A stretch of DNA of 64,000 nt from Promicromonospora sp. Populi (GTDB taxonomy: Bacteria > Actinomycetota > Actinomycetes > Actinomycetales > Cellulomonadaceae): assembly GCF_041081105.1 (NCBI RefSeq), contig NZ_CP163528.1, positions 3,658,001 to 3,722,000 of the forward strand, given 5' to 3'. Numbering within the stretch: the stretch's first letter is position 1; each line of letters opens with the position of its first letter. Under the pieces are notes generated by a model. It was given only the letters and a program-made list of their open reading frames with translations, had not been told where the DNA came from and ran no database searches. This document shows, in pieces, positions 1-8,583 of the stretch. The position numbers and the translations under genes were made by a program.

Positions 1-480
1 CGTGTCGACGACCACGCCGTCAGACCGGAGAAGGTGTCCAGAGCTCGCCGATATCGCCGTGTACACCGTCCCTGAAGGCGGTGCTTCCGGGCTGAGTCCG
101 CCGGCCGAGTCCCAGCCGTCTACCAGTCCGTCGCTCCGCAGCACCAGCAGGTCGCCGCCGTGCGAGGAGACCGCCGTTGCGAGGACGCCGTCGGGCAGCG
201 CTTCCGGAACGGTGTCCATGGCGGGCTGGTACGCCCACGCCCGTTCGCCCCACATCACCACCTGCCCACCGTGCGGGCTCGGCATCCCCTCCTGGACGAA
301 GGTGGGGTCGAGGGACTCAGCGGCCACCGTAGCCACCACGTTCGACGGCACGGGCGCGGCCTGTGCAGGTGTGGCCACTACGGTCGTCGCGGCGAGCCCG
401 AGCACCAGCCCGGAGGCGACCGCCGATGCACAAGCCCGTCTGGCCGAGGGAAGGAACCGCCGAAAGTCTGAGGTCGGCAT
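1..480 (-). CDS. RCC1-like secreted repeat protein (5' part, runs off the left edge)
   Basis: The frame is open from an ATG at 480 to the window edge with no stop, so only the first 160 residues are visible. Residues 1-41 form a Sec signal peptide: basic start, hydrophobic stretch, and a cleavage-like ATPAQAA. The mature part reads as RCC1/beta-propeller repeats: VVMWGER, then a VPEALPDG turn, then LLVLRSDGLVDGWDSAGG, then a second LLRSDG strand. This matches the 'W-G ... V-P ... L-x-S-D-G' pattern of secreted actinobacterial RCC1 proteins. Role unknown; such proteins are usually exported or wall-associated binding proteins. The family call rests on the repeat pattern alone. Confidence 0.75.
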   Translation of the reverse strand, partial: MPTSDFRRFLPSARRACASAVASGLVLGLAATTVVATPAQAAPVPSNVVATVAAESLDPTFVQEGMPSPHGGQVVMWGERAWAYQPAMDTVPEALPDGVLATAVSSHGGDLLVLRSDGLVDGWDSAGGLSPEAPPSGTVYTAISASSGHLLRSDGVVVDT

Positions 481-643
481 CGGGCGCTCCAGCAGAAGAG
501 GCGCATGGTCAATGCGCGGGACGACAAGTCGAGTGACTCTATTCGGTCCCGTCCCCGCGATATCGCCTAAATCGGGCGCCTCGCGTTTCTTCACCCGGCG
601 TCGTGTGGTCATGCCCGGTGGCGTCGGCAGGTTCGACGGCGGC

Positions 644-2002
644 TCAGCCTGGACGGAAGATCTCCAGCCGCGTGGGCGGGTCTTCGGCGGAGACCCGGCC
701 CGGCGGATAGCGGCTGTCCACCCCCGGGGTCACCGAGCCCAGCACGCTCGGGTGTCGTGCGCCTGTGGCGCCTGGTAGCACGCCGGGCAGGCCAAACCAG
801 GTGTGCCAGCCCAGCACCGCGAACGCCAGGGCCTCCTTGGCCTGGCTCGGCACGCCCAGCTCGTCCGAGGTCTGGACGGCGACACCCGGCAGCTCCTCTC
901 GCAGGGCCACCATCAGCACCGGGTTGCGCGTACCCCCGCCGGACGCGACGACCTCGGTGGCGGTGTGCCGCACGGCGTCGGCCACCGTGCGGGCGGTGAG
1001 CGCGACGAGCGTGGCGAGCAGGTCCTCCGCCGTGGGTGGCGTCGGTCCGAGGCGGTCCAGCAGGTAGGCCAGATGGAAGAGCTCCTTGCCGGTCGACTTC
1101 GGTGCGGGGCGTGCGTAGTAGGGCTCGTCGAGCAGGCGGTCCAAGAGGTCGGGGAGCACGCGCCCGCGAGCGGCGAGGGCGCCGTCGGCGTCGAAGGCCA
1201 GGCGACCACCGGTGACGTGCCGCGTGGCGGCGTCGAGCAGCGCACAGGCCGGGCCGGTGTCGAAGGCGAGCGGCGCGGACTCACGCTTGGGCGTCGCGCC
1301 GGCTGCCCGCGCCCGCCCGTCCGACTGGTCGGACGACGGCCCGACCGCCCCAGGCAGGACCGTCACGTTCGCGATCCCGCCCAGGTTCAGCGCGACGGCG
1401 GTGCCCGGCCGCCCGGCGAGCCACAGCGCGTCGAAGAGGCCGACCAGGGGAGCGCCCTGCCCGCCGGCGGCGACGTCGCGGGTGCGGACGCCCGAGACGA
1501 CCGGCAGCCCTGTCGCCTCGGCGATCCACGCGGGCTCGCCGAGCTGCAGGGTGCCGCGAACGGAACCCCCGCCCCGCGAGGTCCTCGCTTCGCTGTGGTA
1601 CTGCGCGGTGACCCCGAGATCGGCTCCGCCGTCGGACACCCAGTGGAAAACCGTCTGGCCGTGCGAGACGACGAGGTCGGCACGACCGCCGCAGAGCTCT
1701 GCCACGGCGCGCGCGGCGATCTCCGCGAAAGCCTGTCCGATTCCCGTGTCGAGCCGGCACACGGCCGCCATCGTGGTCGCGGCCGGCGGAAGGGCCGCCA
1801 CGAGCTCGGCCCGGAGCGCCGCCGGGTAGGGGACGGAGAGGTGTCCGAGCGGCGTCAGCACCAGCGTGTCGTCGGCGTGGCGGAGCTCGCACGCGGCGGC
1901 GTCGACGGCGTCGTGGGACGTGCCGGACATCAGGCCGACCACCCGCAGCGGAGCCTGCTGATACGCAGGAGATCGCTGTTTTTTATGGATCGGATCCCCC
2001 AT
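644..2002 (-). CDS. anmK: Anhydro-N-acetylmuramic acid kinase
   Basis: Predicted cytosolic kinase that phosphorylates and opens 1,6-anhydro-MurNAc to MurNAc-6-phosphate during cell-wall recycling. Family hallmarks are present: the N-terminal phosphate motif MSGTSHD (residues 25-31), VSHGQTVFHW, the substrate loop RTRDVAAGGQGAPL, the LNLGGIANV stretch, AFDTGPACALLDA, and a C-terminal ASGGGTRNP. At 452 residues it is longer than the usual ~370-390. The excess lies partly in an acidic/basic linker after LNLGGIANVTVL and partly in a C-terminal extension. The start could be a few codons downstream. It is divergent from the methyltransferase gene, with ~70 bp between the two starts. Confidence 0.9.
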   Translation of the reverse strand: MGDPIHKKQRSPAYQQAPLRVVGLMSGTSHDAVDAAACELRHADDTLVLTPLGHLSVPYPAALRAELVAALPPAATTMAAVCRLDTGIGQAFAEIAARAVAELCGGRADLVVSHGQTVFHWVSDGGADLGVTAQYHSEARTSRGGGSVRGTLQLGEPAWIAEATGLPVVSGVRTRDVAAGGQGAPLVGLFDALWLAGRPGTAVALNLGGIANVTVLPGAVGPSSDQSDGRARAAGATPKRESAPLAFDTGPACALLDAATRHVTGGRLAFDADGALAARGRVLPDLLDRLLDEPYYARPAPKSTGKELFHLAYLLDRLGPTPPTAEDLLATLVALTARTVADAVRHTATEVVASGGGTRNPVLMVALREELPGVAVQTSDELGVPSQAKEALAFAVLGWHTWFGLPGVLPGATGARHPSVLGSVTPGVDSRYPPGRVSAEDPPTRLEIFRPG

Positions 2003-2074
2003 CAGATCGACTCCTCCGGTCAGGTTTACGCCAGTGTTAGGCCCTTGGTCCTACTTTGCGCCACAATCTCCACC

Positions 2075-2923
2075 ATGCTTGACGTCTCGATCGCCCCAGC
2101 CCCGGCGCCAGACGCGCCGTTCGAGGATCACATCGAATGGGCGCGCAACGCCCCGGCCATCCCTTCGACACCCGCCGCGCTGTTCACGGGTGGTCTGGAC
2201 GGCGCGCCTGTCGGCGACCGTCTCACGATCGATGGCCCGGAGTGGGACTACCCCGTCCTCGCGCGCGACCTGGTCCGCGGGTCCCGGGGTGCCGTGCTCG
2301 ACATCGGCACCGGCAGCGGGGACTTCTTCGCGGGCCTCGGCCCGCTCCCCACCGGCTCGGCAGCCACGGAGACCGGCCCGGCCTTCCTTGCCGCCCGACG
2401 CCGCCTGGAGCCGCTCGGTGTGGACGTGCGCCGCGCCGAGGCGTCCTGGACGGGGGACGTGCTGCTGCCCTTCTTCGACGGTCAGTACAGCGCGGTGCTC
2501 AGCCGGTTCAGCACCATCGACCCCAACGAGGTGGGCCGCGTGCTGGAACCGGGCGGGACGTTCCTCACCGAGCAGGTGGACACACGCGACGGCATCGCGC
2601 TCAACAAGGCGTTGCGCGCGCCGCTCGGCTGGGACCAGGACGGCGTCACGGTCGACGTCATCTGCGACGGCCTCGTCGCCTCCGGCCTGGAGATCGTGGA
2701 GGCCACCGAGTACGCGGGCACGCGCACGTTCAAGGACCTGTCGTCGGTGCTCTGGTACCTGCGTACCGCCGCGTGGCAGGTGCCGGAGCTCGCCGACCTC
2801 AGCCCGGCGAACGTCGCGCGGCACGAGGCGGCGCTGCGCGGGCTGCACATGCACTTCGCCATGGGCAACGAGCTCGTCGACGAGGCGCCGCGCATCCTGG
2901 TCAAGGCGCGCCGGCCGTACTGA
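2075..2923 (+). CDS. Class I SAM-dependent methyltransferase
   Basis: A 282-residue predicted cytosolic methyltransferase. The SAM-binding motif I is AVLDIGTGSGDFFAGLG near residues 73-89. It is followed by the post-II strand with FDGQYSAVLSRFSTID and then a GRVLEPGGTFLTEQVD strand typical of the fold. Substrate cannot be told from sequence. I chose the ATG at 2075, which follows the short divergent promoter region shared with anmK. The same frame is open far upstream, but that part is antisense to anmK and has no methyltransferase character. The gene ends 160 bp before the secreted Ig-like gene. Confidence 0.85.
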   Translation: MLDVSIAPAPAPDAPFEDHIEWARNAPAIPSTPAALFTGGLDGAPVGDRLTIDGPEWDYPVLARDLVRGSRGAVLDIGTGSGDFFAGLGPLPTGSAATETGPAFLAARRRLEPLGVDVRRAEASWTGDVLLPFFDGQYSAVLSRFSTIDPNEVGRVLEPGGTFLTEQVDTRDGIALNKALRAPLGWDQDGVTVDVICDGLVASGLEIVEATEYAGTRTFKDLSSVLWYLRTAAWQVPELADLSPANVARHEAALRGLHMHFAMGNELVDEAPRILVKARRPY

Positions 2924-3084
2924 CTCGGAGCCCGCGCAGCGGGTGAAGTGTCGGGTGAACTCCGACGGATTTACGCCAATTCTTGGCATATATCGCTTCC
3001 AGCATGATCTGGGGCGGGTTACGTTCGCGACTCTCGGGACATCGTCCCGACGCAACGTTCTGTCACGGATCGCGAAGGACCCCC

Positions 3085-4839
3085 ATGAATCCCACAGCCC
3101 TCGGCGGCGCTCATTCTGCGCTCGCCACCCCCACTCATCGCACCGCCCGGCGCTGGCGCGCCGGTGCCTCGTTCGCCGTGCTCGCCCTGGCCGCGTCGCC
3201 GTTCGTAGCGACGCCCGCGGCAGCCGCGACTGCCGAAGCTCCCGTCTTCACCGGCACCCTCGCTGTGGACGGTACGGCGGCAGTCGGCTCCGCGCTCACG
3301 ATCGACCAGACCGGCGGTACTTGGGCACCCGAGCCCGAGAGCGTCGCCTACTCGTGGCTCCTCAGCGACGATGCTGTGCTTGACGCGGCGGACGTCCCGG
3401 TCGACGGCGCAGCCGCCGAGTCCATCACCCTGGCACCCGCTCACCTGGGCAAGTACCTGATCGGCACCGTCGTCGCGACCGCGGCTGGAGAGTCGAGCGA
3501 GCCCGTCGCCGCCCCCGCCGCCGGACCGGTGGCACCCGGTGACTTCGTCACCACGACGCCGAAGGTCAACGGCACGCCCCAGATCGGCGGCCTGGTCGGC
3601 GCCACGACGGGCCACTTCTCCCCCACGGCGTCCCTGACGTACCAGTGGAAGGCGAACGGCGCCGCGATCTCCGGCGCTACCAGCCGCACGTACACGATCC
3701 CGACCAGCCTGCACGGTGACGAGCTCACCGTCACGGTGACCGGGTCCAAGACCGGCTACACGACGAAGAGCCTCACCTCGCCCGCCGTCGTCGTCTCGAG
3801 GCCGTTCGGGCAGGCGTCCTACCCCACGATCAGCGGGACCATCCGCGTGGGCCAGACCCTGACCGCCAGCCGCGGTGCCTGGACACCGACCCCGTCGGTC
3901 GTCACCTACCAGTGGCGGGCCAACGGCACGCCGATCGCCGGCGCGACCAGCAGCACCTACAAGCTCACGACCAAGGAGCACGGCAAGAAGATCTCGGTGG
4001 AGATCGTCGGCCGCAAGTACGCCTACCTGCCGGCCACGCGCCTCAGCTCGGCGACCGTCACCGTCAAGTGGCCTGTCGGCATCAGCGTCCCCGACGTGAC
4101 GACGCACCCGACCCGCTACACACAGACCACGGTCGGCAAGACCGTGACGTTCAAGACCACCGCCACCGGCGGCGGCCTCAGCTACCAGTGGCAGCGCTGG
4201 ACACCGGCGACCGGCACCTGGACCAACATCGGGGCGAACAGTTCCACGTACCGGTTCACCGCCTCGACCGCACACGAGCTCAACCAGTTCCGTGTGGTCG
4301 TGTCCAACATGGCGGGCAAGGACACCAGCAACCGCAGCTACCTGTGGGTCCAGTCCACGCTGTCGTCGCCGTTCCCGGCCTACCAGTGGTTCAGCCTCTG
4401 GAACTACAACGCCACGGTCAGCGAGTCCGCCGACGACTTCATCGGCTATCTTGCCGCGACCGTTTATATCTGCGCCGCGCCGGGCTACTACGTGACCGGT
4501 GACGTGTCGGTGCAGTTCGTCGGCAGCAACGGCGTGATCTACCCCGGTAAGGGCCAGGAGCAGCCCGACCACGTCTCGAAGGGCGTGCCCCTCGACAGCG
4601 ACGGGTGCGGCTGGTTCAACGCCTACTCCGAGGCCCCGCAGTCGGTCCGCGAGGGTGGCCGCTGGCGCGTGACCGACCGTTCCGACGGCCAGACGTACCA
4701 CCAGTACGCCAGGTACGAGCTCCCGGCCGTCGCGGCGCTCGGCGGATCCTCCGCCCGCACGCTCGGCGGCGTCTCCCCGCTCGGCGGCCCGACCGGGTTC
4801 GCGCCCGTCGTCGAGCCCCGGGCAGCGCTCACGGACTGA
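3085..4839 (+). CDS. Secreted protein with tandem bacterial Ig-like domains
   Basis: 584 residues. Signal peptide at ~25-50 (RRWRAGASFAVLALAASPFVATPAAAA). The body carries repeated ~90-residue units built on 'G x V G x T L T ... Y.W.ANG..I.GATS.TY', seen at SLTYQWKANGAAISGATSRT, VVTYQWRANGTPIAGATSST and LSYQWQRWTPATGTW. This is typical of Ig-like repeats in actinobacterial surface proteins. The last ~170 residues are a different domain with Cys pairs (YICAAPGYY ... DSDGCGWF). No LPXTG anchor or transmembrane tail, so probably released or non-covalently bound. Its 3' end overlaps the convergent hydrolase gene by 11 bp. Specific function unknown. Confidence 0.85.
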   Translation: MNPTALGGAHSALATPTHRTARRWRAGASFAVLALAASPFVATPAAAATAEAPVFTGTLAVDGTAAVGSALTIDQTGGTWAPEPESVAYSWLLSDDAVLDAADVPVDGAAAESITLAPAHLGKYLIGTVVATAAGESSEPVAAPAAGPVAPGDFVTTTPKVNGTPQIGGLVGATTGHFSPTASLTYQWKANGAAISGATSRTYTIPTSLHGDELTVTVTGSKTGYTTKSLTSPAVVVSRPFGQASYPTISGTIRVGQTLTASRGAWTPTPSVVTYQWRANGTPIAGATSSTYKLTTKEHGKKISVEIVGRKYAYLPATRLSSATVTVKWPVGISVPDVTTHPTRYTQTTVGKTVTFKTTATGGGLSYQWQRWTPATGTWTNIGANSSTYRFTASTAHELNQFRVVVSNMAGKDTSNRSYLWVQSTLSSPFPAYQWFSLWNYNATVSESADDFIGYLAATVYICAAPGYYVTGDVSVQFVGSNGVIYPGKGQEQPDHVSKGVPLDSDGCGWFNAYSEAPQSVREGGRWRVTDRSDGQTYHQYARYELPAVAALGGSSARTLGGVSPLGGPTGFAPVVEPRAALTD

Positions 4840-5656
4840 CACCCAGGAAGCCCGCAACGGCTTCCGCCATAGCTCCCGGCGGTACGTCCGTCCCGTGCCC
4901 AGGCAGGGTCACGCGACGTGCCGCCGGGAGCGCGGCCGCTAGCGACTGAGCGGCGGCCGCGACCGGCGCGGCGCTCGCGGCCCCGTCGATCACGAGGACG
5001 GGCTGAGTGATCAGGTCCCACCGGCCCATCAGCGCCCGGCGGCCCAGTGCCACGCCGGCGAGGACCCGCCCGTCGTAGGCGATGGTCGGGGCGATCGCCT
5101 CGAGGTCCGCCCACGACGACGACGCCCGCATGCGCGGCACGATCCGGCAGGGCATGCCCACGACGTCGAGGAAGAGCTCGACGGCGCTGCCCGGGTCATC
5201 CACCTCGATACAGGCCTCCACGCCGGCGATCATCCGGGGGTCTACGGGCGGCTCGCCGCTCGCCACGTCGTAGGTCGGCTCGTAGCAGAGCACTCCGGTG
5301 ACGACCGCGCCCAGGTCGGCCGCCGCGCGCAGCGCGAGGAACACCCCCGAGGAGATGCCCAGCAGCACCGCCGGCCCGGTGACCTGGAGCAACGCGGCGA
5401 TGTCGTCGACCTCCCGGTCCACGCTGTACGGGGGTGTGTCGCCACTCCCGCCTCGTCCGCGCCGGTCGTACCGCAGCGTGGTCACCCGGTCGGCCAGCTC
5501 CGACGCCACGGCGAGCGTGACGGGCAGGCGGTGGGCGAGCACGCCGTCGACCACGACGACCGCCGGGACCGGACCGGGGAGTGGGCCGGTCAGGTCGTAG
5601 GCGATCCGGGTGCCGTCGGCCGACGTCGTGAAGGCGTCGACGGTGGTGGTCGTCAT
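4829..5656 (-). CDS. Alpha/beta-fold hydrolase
   Basis: 275-residue cytosolic alpha/beta hydrolase. It has the oxyanion-side strand VVVVDGVLAHR, the LRYDRRGRGGSGDT segment, the nucleophile elbow GISSG (Ser within LLGISSGVFLALRA) and a terminal catalytic-His-type LPGHGTDVPP. The family covers esterases, lyases and dehalogenases, so the substrate cannot be assigned. It is convergent and slightly overlapping with the Ig-like gene and transcribed away from the leader region beginning near 5730. Confidence 0.85.
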   Translation of the reverse strand: MTTTTVDAFTTSADGTRIAYDLTGPLPGPVPAVVVVDGVLAHRLPVTLAVASELADRVTTLRYDRRGRGGSGDTPPYSVDREVDDIAALLQVTGPAVLLGISSGVFLALRAAADLGAVVTGVLCYEPTYDVASGEPPVDPRMIAGVEACIEVDDPGSAVELFLDVVGMPCRIVPRMRASSSWADLEAIAPTIAYDGRVLAGVALGRRALMGRWDLITQPVLVIDGAASAAPVAAAAQSLAAALPAARRVTLPGHGTDVPPGAMAEAVAGFLGVSP

Positions 5657-5730
5657 GCAGGGCAGACGGCGCGGCGCACCAAAAGTCGTCGCTCGAACCG
5701 CTGCTCGGGGCTATCGATTTCGCCGCGAGG

Positions 5731-5767
5731 AAAAAACCTGTGCGCCTGCCGCCGACGGGCGTAGGTT
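5731..5767 (+). promoter_or_regulatory. Promoter with A-tract next to the -35, WhiB7-type layout
   Basis: Six consecutive A (5731-5736) sit 2 bp upstream of a -35-like TGTGCG (5739-5744). A 17-bp spacer and a good -10 TAGGTT (5762-5767) follow. An A/T tract hugging the -35 is the known signature of WhiB7-dependent promoters in actinobacteria. The predicted start of transcription (5773-5777) lies at or just before the leader ATG. Assignment to WhiB7 is inference. Confidence 0.5.
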
Positions 5768-5776
5768 CATCAGCAC

Positions 5777-5839
5777 ATGAGAAGGGAGGTGATCCGAGCA
5801 GTGATTTCACATCGGACCCATGAGGTGGTCGCGCGCTAG
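5777..5839 (+). CDS. Leader peptide (uORF) of a putative ribosome-sensing attenuator
   Basis: A 20-codon ORF (MRREVIRAVISHRTHEVVAR) begins ~9 nt after a -10 element, so its AUG may be at or near the 5' end of the transcript (leaderless). An internal GTG at 5801 could give a 12-residue product, and 5780-5795 would be its very strong Shine-Dalgarno. The stop TAG (5837-5839) lies in the loop of an 8-bp hairpin at 5828-5848, which a translating ribosome would open. A terminator follows at 5953-6011 and then the NmrA-type gene. A uORF, hairpin and terminator in this order is typical of leaders that respond to translation inhibitors. No protein family recognised. Confidence 0.55.
   Translation: MRREVIRAVISHRTHEVVAR
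5780..5795 (+). promoter_or_regulatory. 16-nt complement of the 16S rRNA 3' tail (extended Shine-Dalgarno)
   Basis: AGAAGGGAGGTGATCC can pair along 16 nt with the conserved bacterial 16S 3' end (GGAUCACCUCCUUUCU), with a single G-U wobble. Ordinary ribosome binding sites use 4-7 of these bases. It lies inside the leader ORF, 5 nt before an in-frame GTG. It could hold or pause a ribosome, or act as the initiation site of the shorter peptide. Confidence 0.6.
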
Positions 5840-5952
5840 TCGCGTGACGCGTTAGCGTTTCACGCCGACGCCGGTCGGAGGGCTCAGCACGGGGTCTTCC
5901 TGATTCGGTCAGGCGTAACGGGACATGGTGGCGACTTCTACGCGACCACCGG

Positions 5953-6011
5953 AGCCCGCGGGTGCCGTGCCTCGTCCAGCACGGCTGACGAAAGTCGCCC
6001 CGCGGGCTTTT
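5953..6011 (+). terminator. Branched intrinsic terminator / attenuator hairpin
   Basis: The outer stem AGCCCGCGGG (5953-5962) pairs with CCCGCGGGCT (5999-6008) and runs directly into a T tract. Inside it are two further hairpins: GCCGTGC/GCACGGC (5964-5970 with 5979-5985) and GAC-GAAA-GTC (5987-5996). Together they make a three-way junction. It sits between the leader peptide and the NmrA-like gene, so it probably attenuates that gene. Confidence 0.65.
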
Positions 6012-6049
6012 CCGTGCCCCGCAGACGGTCGGCCGACTACCGTGAGGGA

Positions 6050-6985
6050 ATGACGCCCGCGTCGCCCGACCGGCTGGTGGCTCTGACCGGAGCCGATAGC
6101 CGCCTGGGTTCCCGGCTCGCCTTCCGCGTGGCTGCGGCGGGTGGTCAGCAGCGCCTCCTGGTCACGGGCCGGGGCGCCACGCCGCGTTTGCCCGACGGCG
6201 CCCCGCTGCCGGAGGCCGAGGTCTTCACACTGCCCGCTGACGCCGACCCCAGGCGCCTGACCAGCGTCTTCGACGGCGCGCACGCCGTGTTCCTGGTCCC
6301 GAGCCAGGAGCGCCCTGGCCGGCTCGACAAGCACCGAGCGGCCATCGATGCAGCCGTGCTGGCTGGGGTGCGGCACGTGGTCTACGTGTCCTCGGTCGGC
6401 GCGGGTCCGGGCGCGGTCTCTACCGCCGCCCAGGACGACTGGCTCACCGAGGAGTACCTGCGTGGCACCGACCTGGTGTGGACGATGCTGCGGATCGCCA
6501 TGTTCCACCGCACCCTTACCTTCGCGGTCTACGACGAGTCGTTCGGCTCCGGACGGGGCACGGTGCTCCGCGCACCGGCTGGCGAGGGCCGGGTCGCCTG
6601 CGTGTCGCACGACGACGTGGCCGACGTCGCGACCGCCGTCCTCCTCGACGAGGACCCGGACCGCCACGCGGGCCGGACCTACCACCTGACCGGGCCCGAG
6701 GCCCTGACCTTCGCGGACGTCGCCGCCGCGCTGTCTACTGCCACGGGCCGGAACATCCGGTACGAGCCGCAGACCCTGGAGCAGGCCCGCGCAATGTTCT
6801 ACCGCTCCACCGCGCCCGAGGTGGAGGACTGGATCACGCAGTGCCAGGCGATCGAGGAGGGCCTGCTCGCGGAGGTCAGCCCTGACGTCGGGCGTTTGGC
6901 GGGCCGGGCCGCGCGCTCGTTCGAGACCTGGCTCGACGACTACCCGGCGGAGTGGGCACACCTGCGGCTACCGTCGGTGAGATGA
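6050..6985 (+). CDS. NmrA-like NAD(P)-binding reductase
   Basis: 311 residues, Rossmann fold of the atypical SDR/NmrA type. It has an N-terminal nucleotide loop (LVALTGADSRLGSRLA), the acidic/basic strand after beta-2 (LLVTGRG), HAVFLVPSQ, and the central VRHVVYVSSVGAG strand. These predict a cytosolic reductase or redox sensor; the substrate is unknown. I used the ATG at 6050. A GTG at 6014 in the same frame lies immediately after the terminator T tract and cannot be excluded. Its stop overlaps the next gene's start (ATGA), so the two are translationally coupled, and both may depend on readthrough of the upstream attenuator. Confidence 0.8.
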   Translation: MTPASPDRLVALTGADSRLGSRLAFRVAAAGGQQRLLVTGRGATPRLPDGAPLPEAEVFTLPADADPRRLTSVFDGAHAVFLVPSQERPGRLDKHRAAIDAAVLAGVRHVVYVSSVGAGPGAVSTAAQDDWLTEEYLRGTDLVWTMLRIAMFHRTLTFAVYDESFGSGRGTVLRAPAGEGRVACVSHDDVADVATAVLLDEDPDRHAGRTYHLTGPEALTFADVAAALSTATGRNIRYEPQTLEQARAMFYRSTAPEVEDWITQCQAIEEGLLAEVSPDVGRLAGRAARSFETWLDDYPAEWAHLRLPSVR

Positions 6986-8169
6986 CGAGTCTCACCCCGG
7001 CAGCGGAGGATGGAAGGACGCCAGAGCCGGCGCCGGAACCGGCGTGGGAACCCGACGTGCTGCCGGGCTTCGAGCGCCTGACACTGCCGCTGCACCCCGA
7101 CGAGCACGAGGACGAGGTGGTGGCGACCCTGGTGCGCCGCGCACGGCCGGGGCCAGATGTCCCGGCCTCCGACCGGCCGGACGACGCCGGGCCGCGCCGG
7201 GGCAGACGCCGCGTGGGCGCGGAGAACCCGCAGGTGGCGCGCCTCTGGGACGAGCTGTCGGAGCTCGGCCGGCGGCTGCACCTGCACGGCGCCTCGCGCC
7301 CGCAGGCTGACCCCGTGCCCGACGTCGGCGTCGACCTGCTGTACGTGCACGGTTGGCTCGACTACTTCTTCCAGGCCCACCTCGCGGATTTCTGGGAGTC
7401 GCTCGGGGTGCGGTTCCACGCCCTGGACCTGCGCCGTTACGGGCGAAGCATCCGCGCGGGCCAGACCCCGGGGTATGTGCGCAGCCTCAACATCTACGAC
7501 GAGGAGATCGAGGCCGCACTCGGCGCCATGGGACACGGGCAGGACACGCAGCCTGCGCGCAGGCTGGTGCTCATGGGCCACTCGACGGGCGGCCTCATCG
7601 TCAGCCTATGGACGGCGCGCAACCAGGAGCGTGTCGCGGGGCTCGTGCTGAACGGGCCGTGGCTGGAGTTCCAGACCCGCGAGGCGGGCCGCAAGCTCAT
7701 GGAGCCGGGCATCCGGGTGCAGTCCGTGCTTGTGCCGCGCAGCCAGCTCGTCAACCTGGACCGCGGCCTGTACGCGCGGTCCATCTCGGCACGGTTCGAC
7801 GGCGAGTGGGACTACGACGTCGCCTGGCGGCCCGACGCCGGATGGCGCCCGACCCCCGCCTGGCTCGCCGCGATCTTCCGTGGGCAGGACCAGGTGGCGC
7901 GTGGCCTCGGCATCGAGATACCGGTCCTGGTGCTGCTCAGCGCCCGCAGTGCCATCTCGACGCGGTGGAACGAGGAGATGAAGAGGGCGGACGCGGTGCT
8001 GGACGTGGTCGGCATCGCTCGCCGGGTCCCTGATGTCGGGTCCCTCACCACGCTGGTCCGCATCAACGGGGGCCTGCACGACGCGACGCTCTCCGCGGAG
8101 CCTGTGCGGGAGCAGGTCTGGCGCGAGATGAGCCGCTGGTTCCGCGGCTACGTCCTCGCGCCGGACTGA
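6982..8169 (+). CDS. Alpha/beta hydrolase (S33 / lysophospholipase-like)
   Basis: 395 residues. A variable, acidic N-terminal ~110 residues precede a hydrolase core: VDLLYVHGWLDYFFQ (oxyanion-loop region), FHALDLRRYGRS, then nucleophile elbow GHSTGG in LVLMGHSTGGLIVSLW. The late INGGLHDATLS carries the likely catalytic His. Resembles monoacylglycerol-lipase/S33 peptidase relatives; substrate unassigned. No signal peptide. Start chosen at the ATGA overlap with the NmrA-type gene, implying one operon. Confidence 0.85.
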   Translation: MTSLTPAAEDGRTPEPAPEPAWEPDVLPGFERLTLPLHPDEHEDEVVATLVRRARPGPDVPASDRPDDAGPRRGRRRVGAENPQVARLWDELSELGRRLHLHGASRPQADPVPDVGVDLLYVHGWLDYFFQAHLADFWESLGVRFHALDLRRYGRSIRAGQTPGYVRSLNIYDEEIEAALGAMGHGQDTQPARRLVLMGHSTGGLIVSLWTARNQERVAGLVLNGPWLEFQTREAGRKLMEPGIRVQSVLVPRSQLVNLDRGLYARSISARFDGEWDYDVAWRPDAGWRPTPAWLAAIFRGQDQVARGLGIEIPVLVLLSARSAISTRWNEEMKRADAVLDVVGIARRVPDVGSLTTLVRINGGLHDATLSAEPVREQVWREMSRWFRGYVLAPD

Positions 8170-8274
8170 CGCTCCATGGCCAACCCCTAGGCGAGCCCTA
8201 GCAAAGGACGAGTCATGGTGGGATCCTGGAGGCGAGGTGCCCACGTCGATGTAGGGCACGAGGGGCGATGTGGC

Positions 8275-8568
8275 ATGACAACGCACCAGGAGACCCACCA
8301 CCGGGCTCGTCGGGGCGGGCCGTTTCTCGCACGTGGCGAGACCGCGGTCGCGGTGGTCGCGCTCGTTCTCGGGATGCTGATCTCGCAGGCCGCGGCCGAG
8401 GGCGTGACGATCGCGGGCTGTCTCGCGATGGCAGCCGGAGTGCTGTCCGGCAGGTTCGGCGCGAGCTGGGGCCGGATGGCCGTGGCGGCAGGGCTGGGCT
8501 TCGCCGTCGGGTCGATTCCCTACTGGCTGACGACCGTCGTCGTCATCGTGACGGCCTACGGGTTCTGA
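8275..8568 (+). CDS. Small integral membrane protein
   Basis: 97 residues, no family recognised. It has a polar, His/Arg-rich N-terminus followed by about three hydrophobic helices: TAVAVVALVLGMLISQAA, VTIAGCLAMAAGVL, and WLTTVVVIVTAYGF at the end. The start could alternatively be the GTG at 8215. I prefer the ATG at 8275 because it gives the compact membrane protein and has a GAGGGG stretch upstream. Convergent with the DnaJ-C28-domain gene, 15 bp apart. Confidence 0.6.
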   Translation: MTTHQETHHRARRGGPFLARGETAVAVVALVLGMLISQAAAEGVTIAGCLAMAAGVLSGRFGASWGRMAVAAGLGFAVGSIPYWLTTVVVIVTAYGF

Positions 8569-8583
8569 CGGGTCGAGGACCCG

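Noticed and set aside
2..778. 258-codon plus-strand frame at the left edge
   Set aside because: It is antisense to the RCC1-like gene (1-480) and to the end of anmK, has low-complexity Arg/Ser composition and no domain; the minus frame has a signal peptide and propeller repeats.
8170..8274. GTG at 8215 as start of the small membrane protein
   Set aside because: The extra 20 residues are hydrophilic and unlike the rest; possible but less likely than the ATG at 8275.
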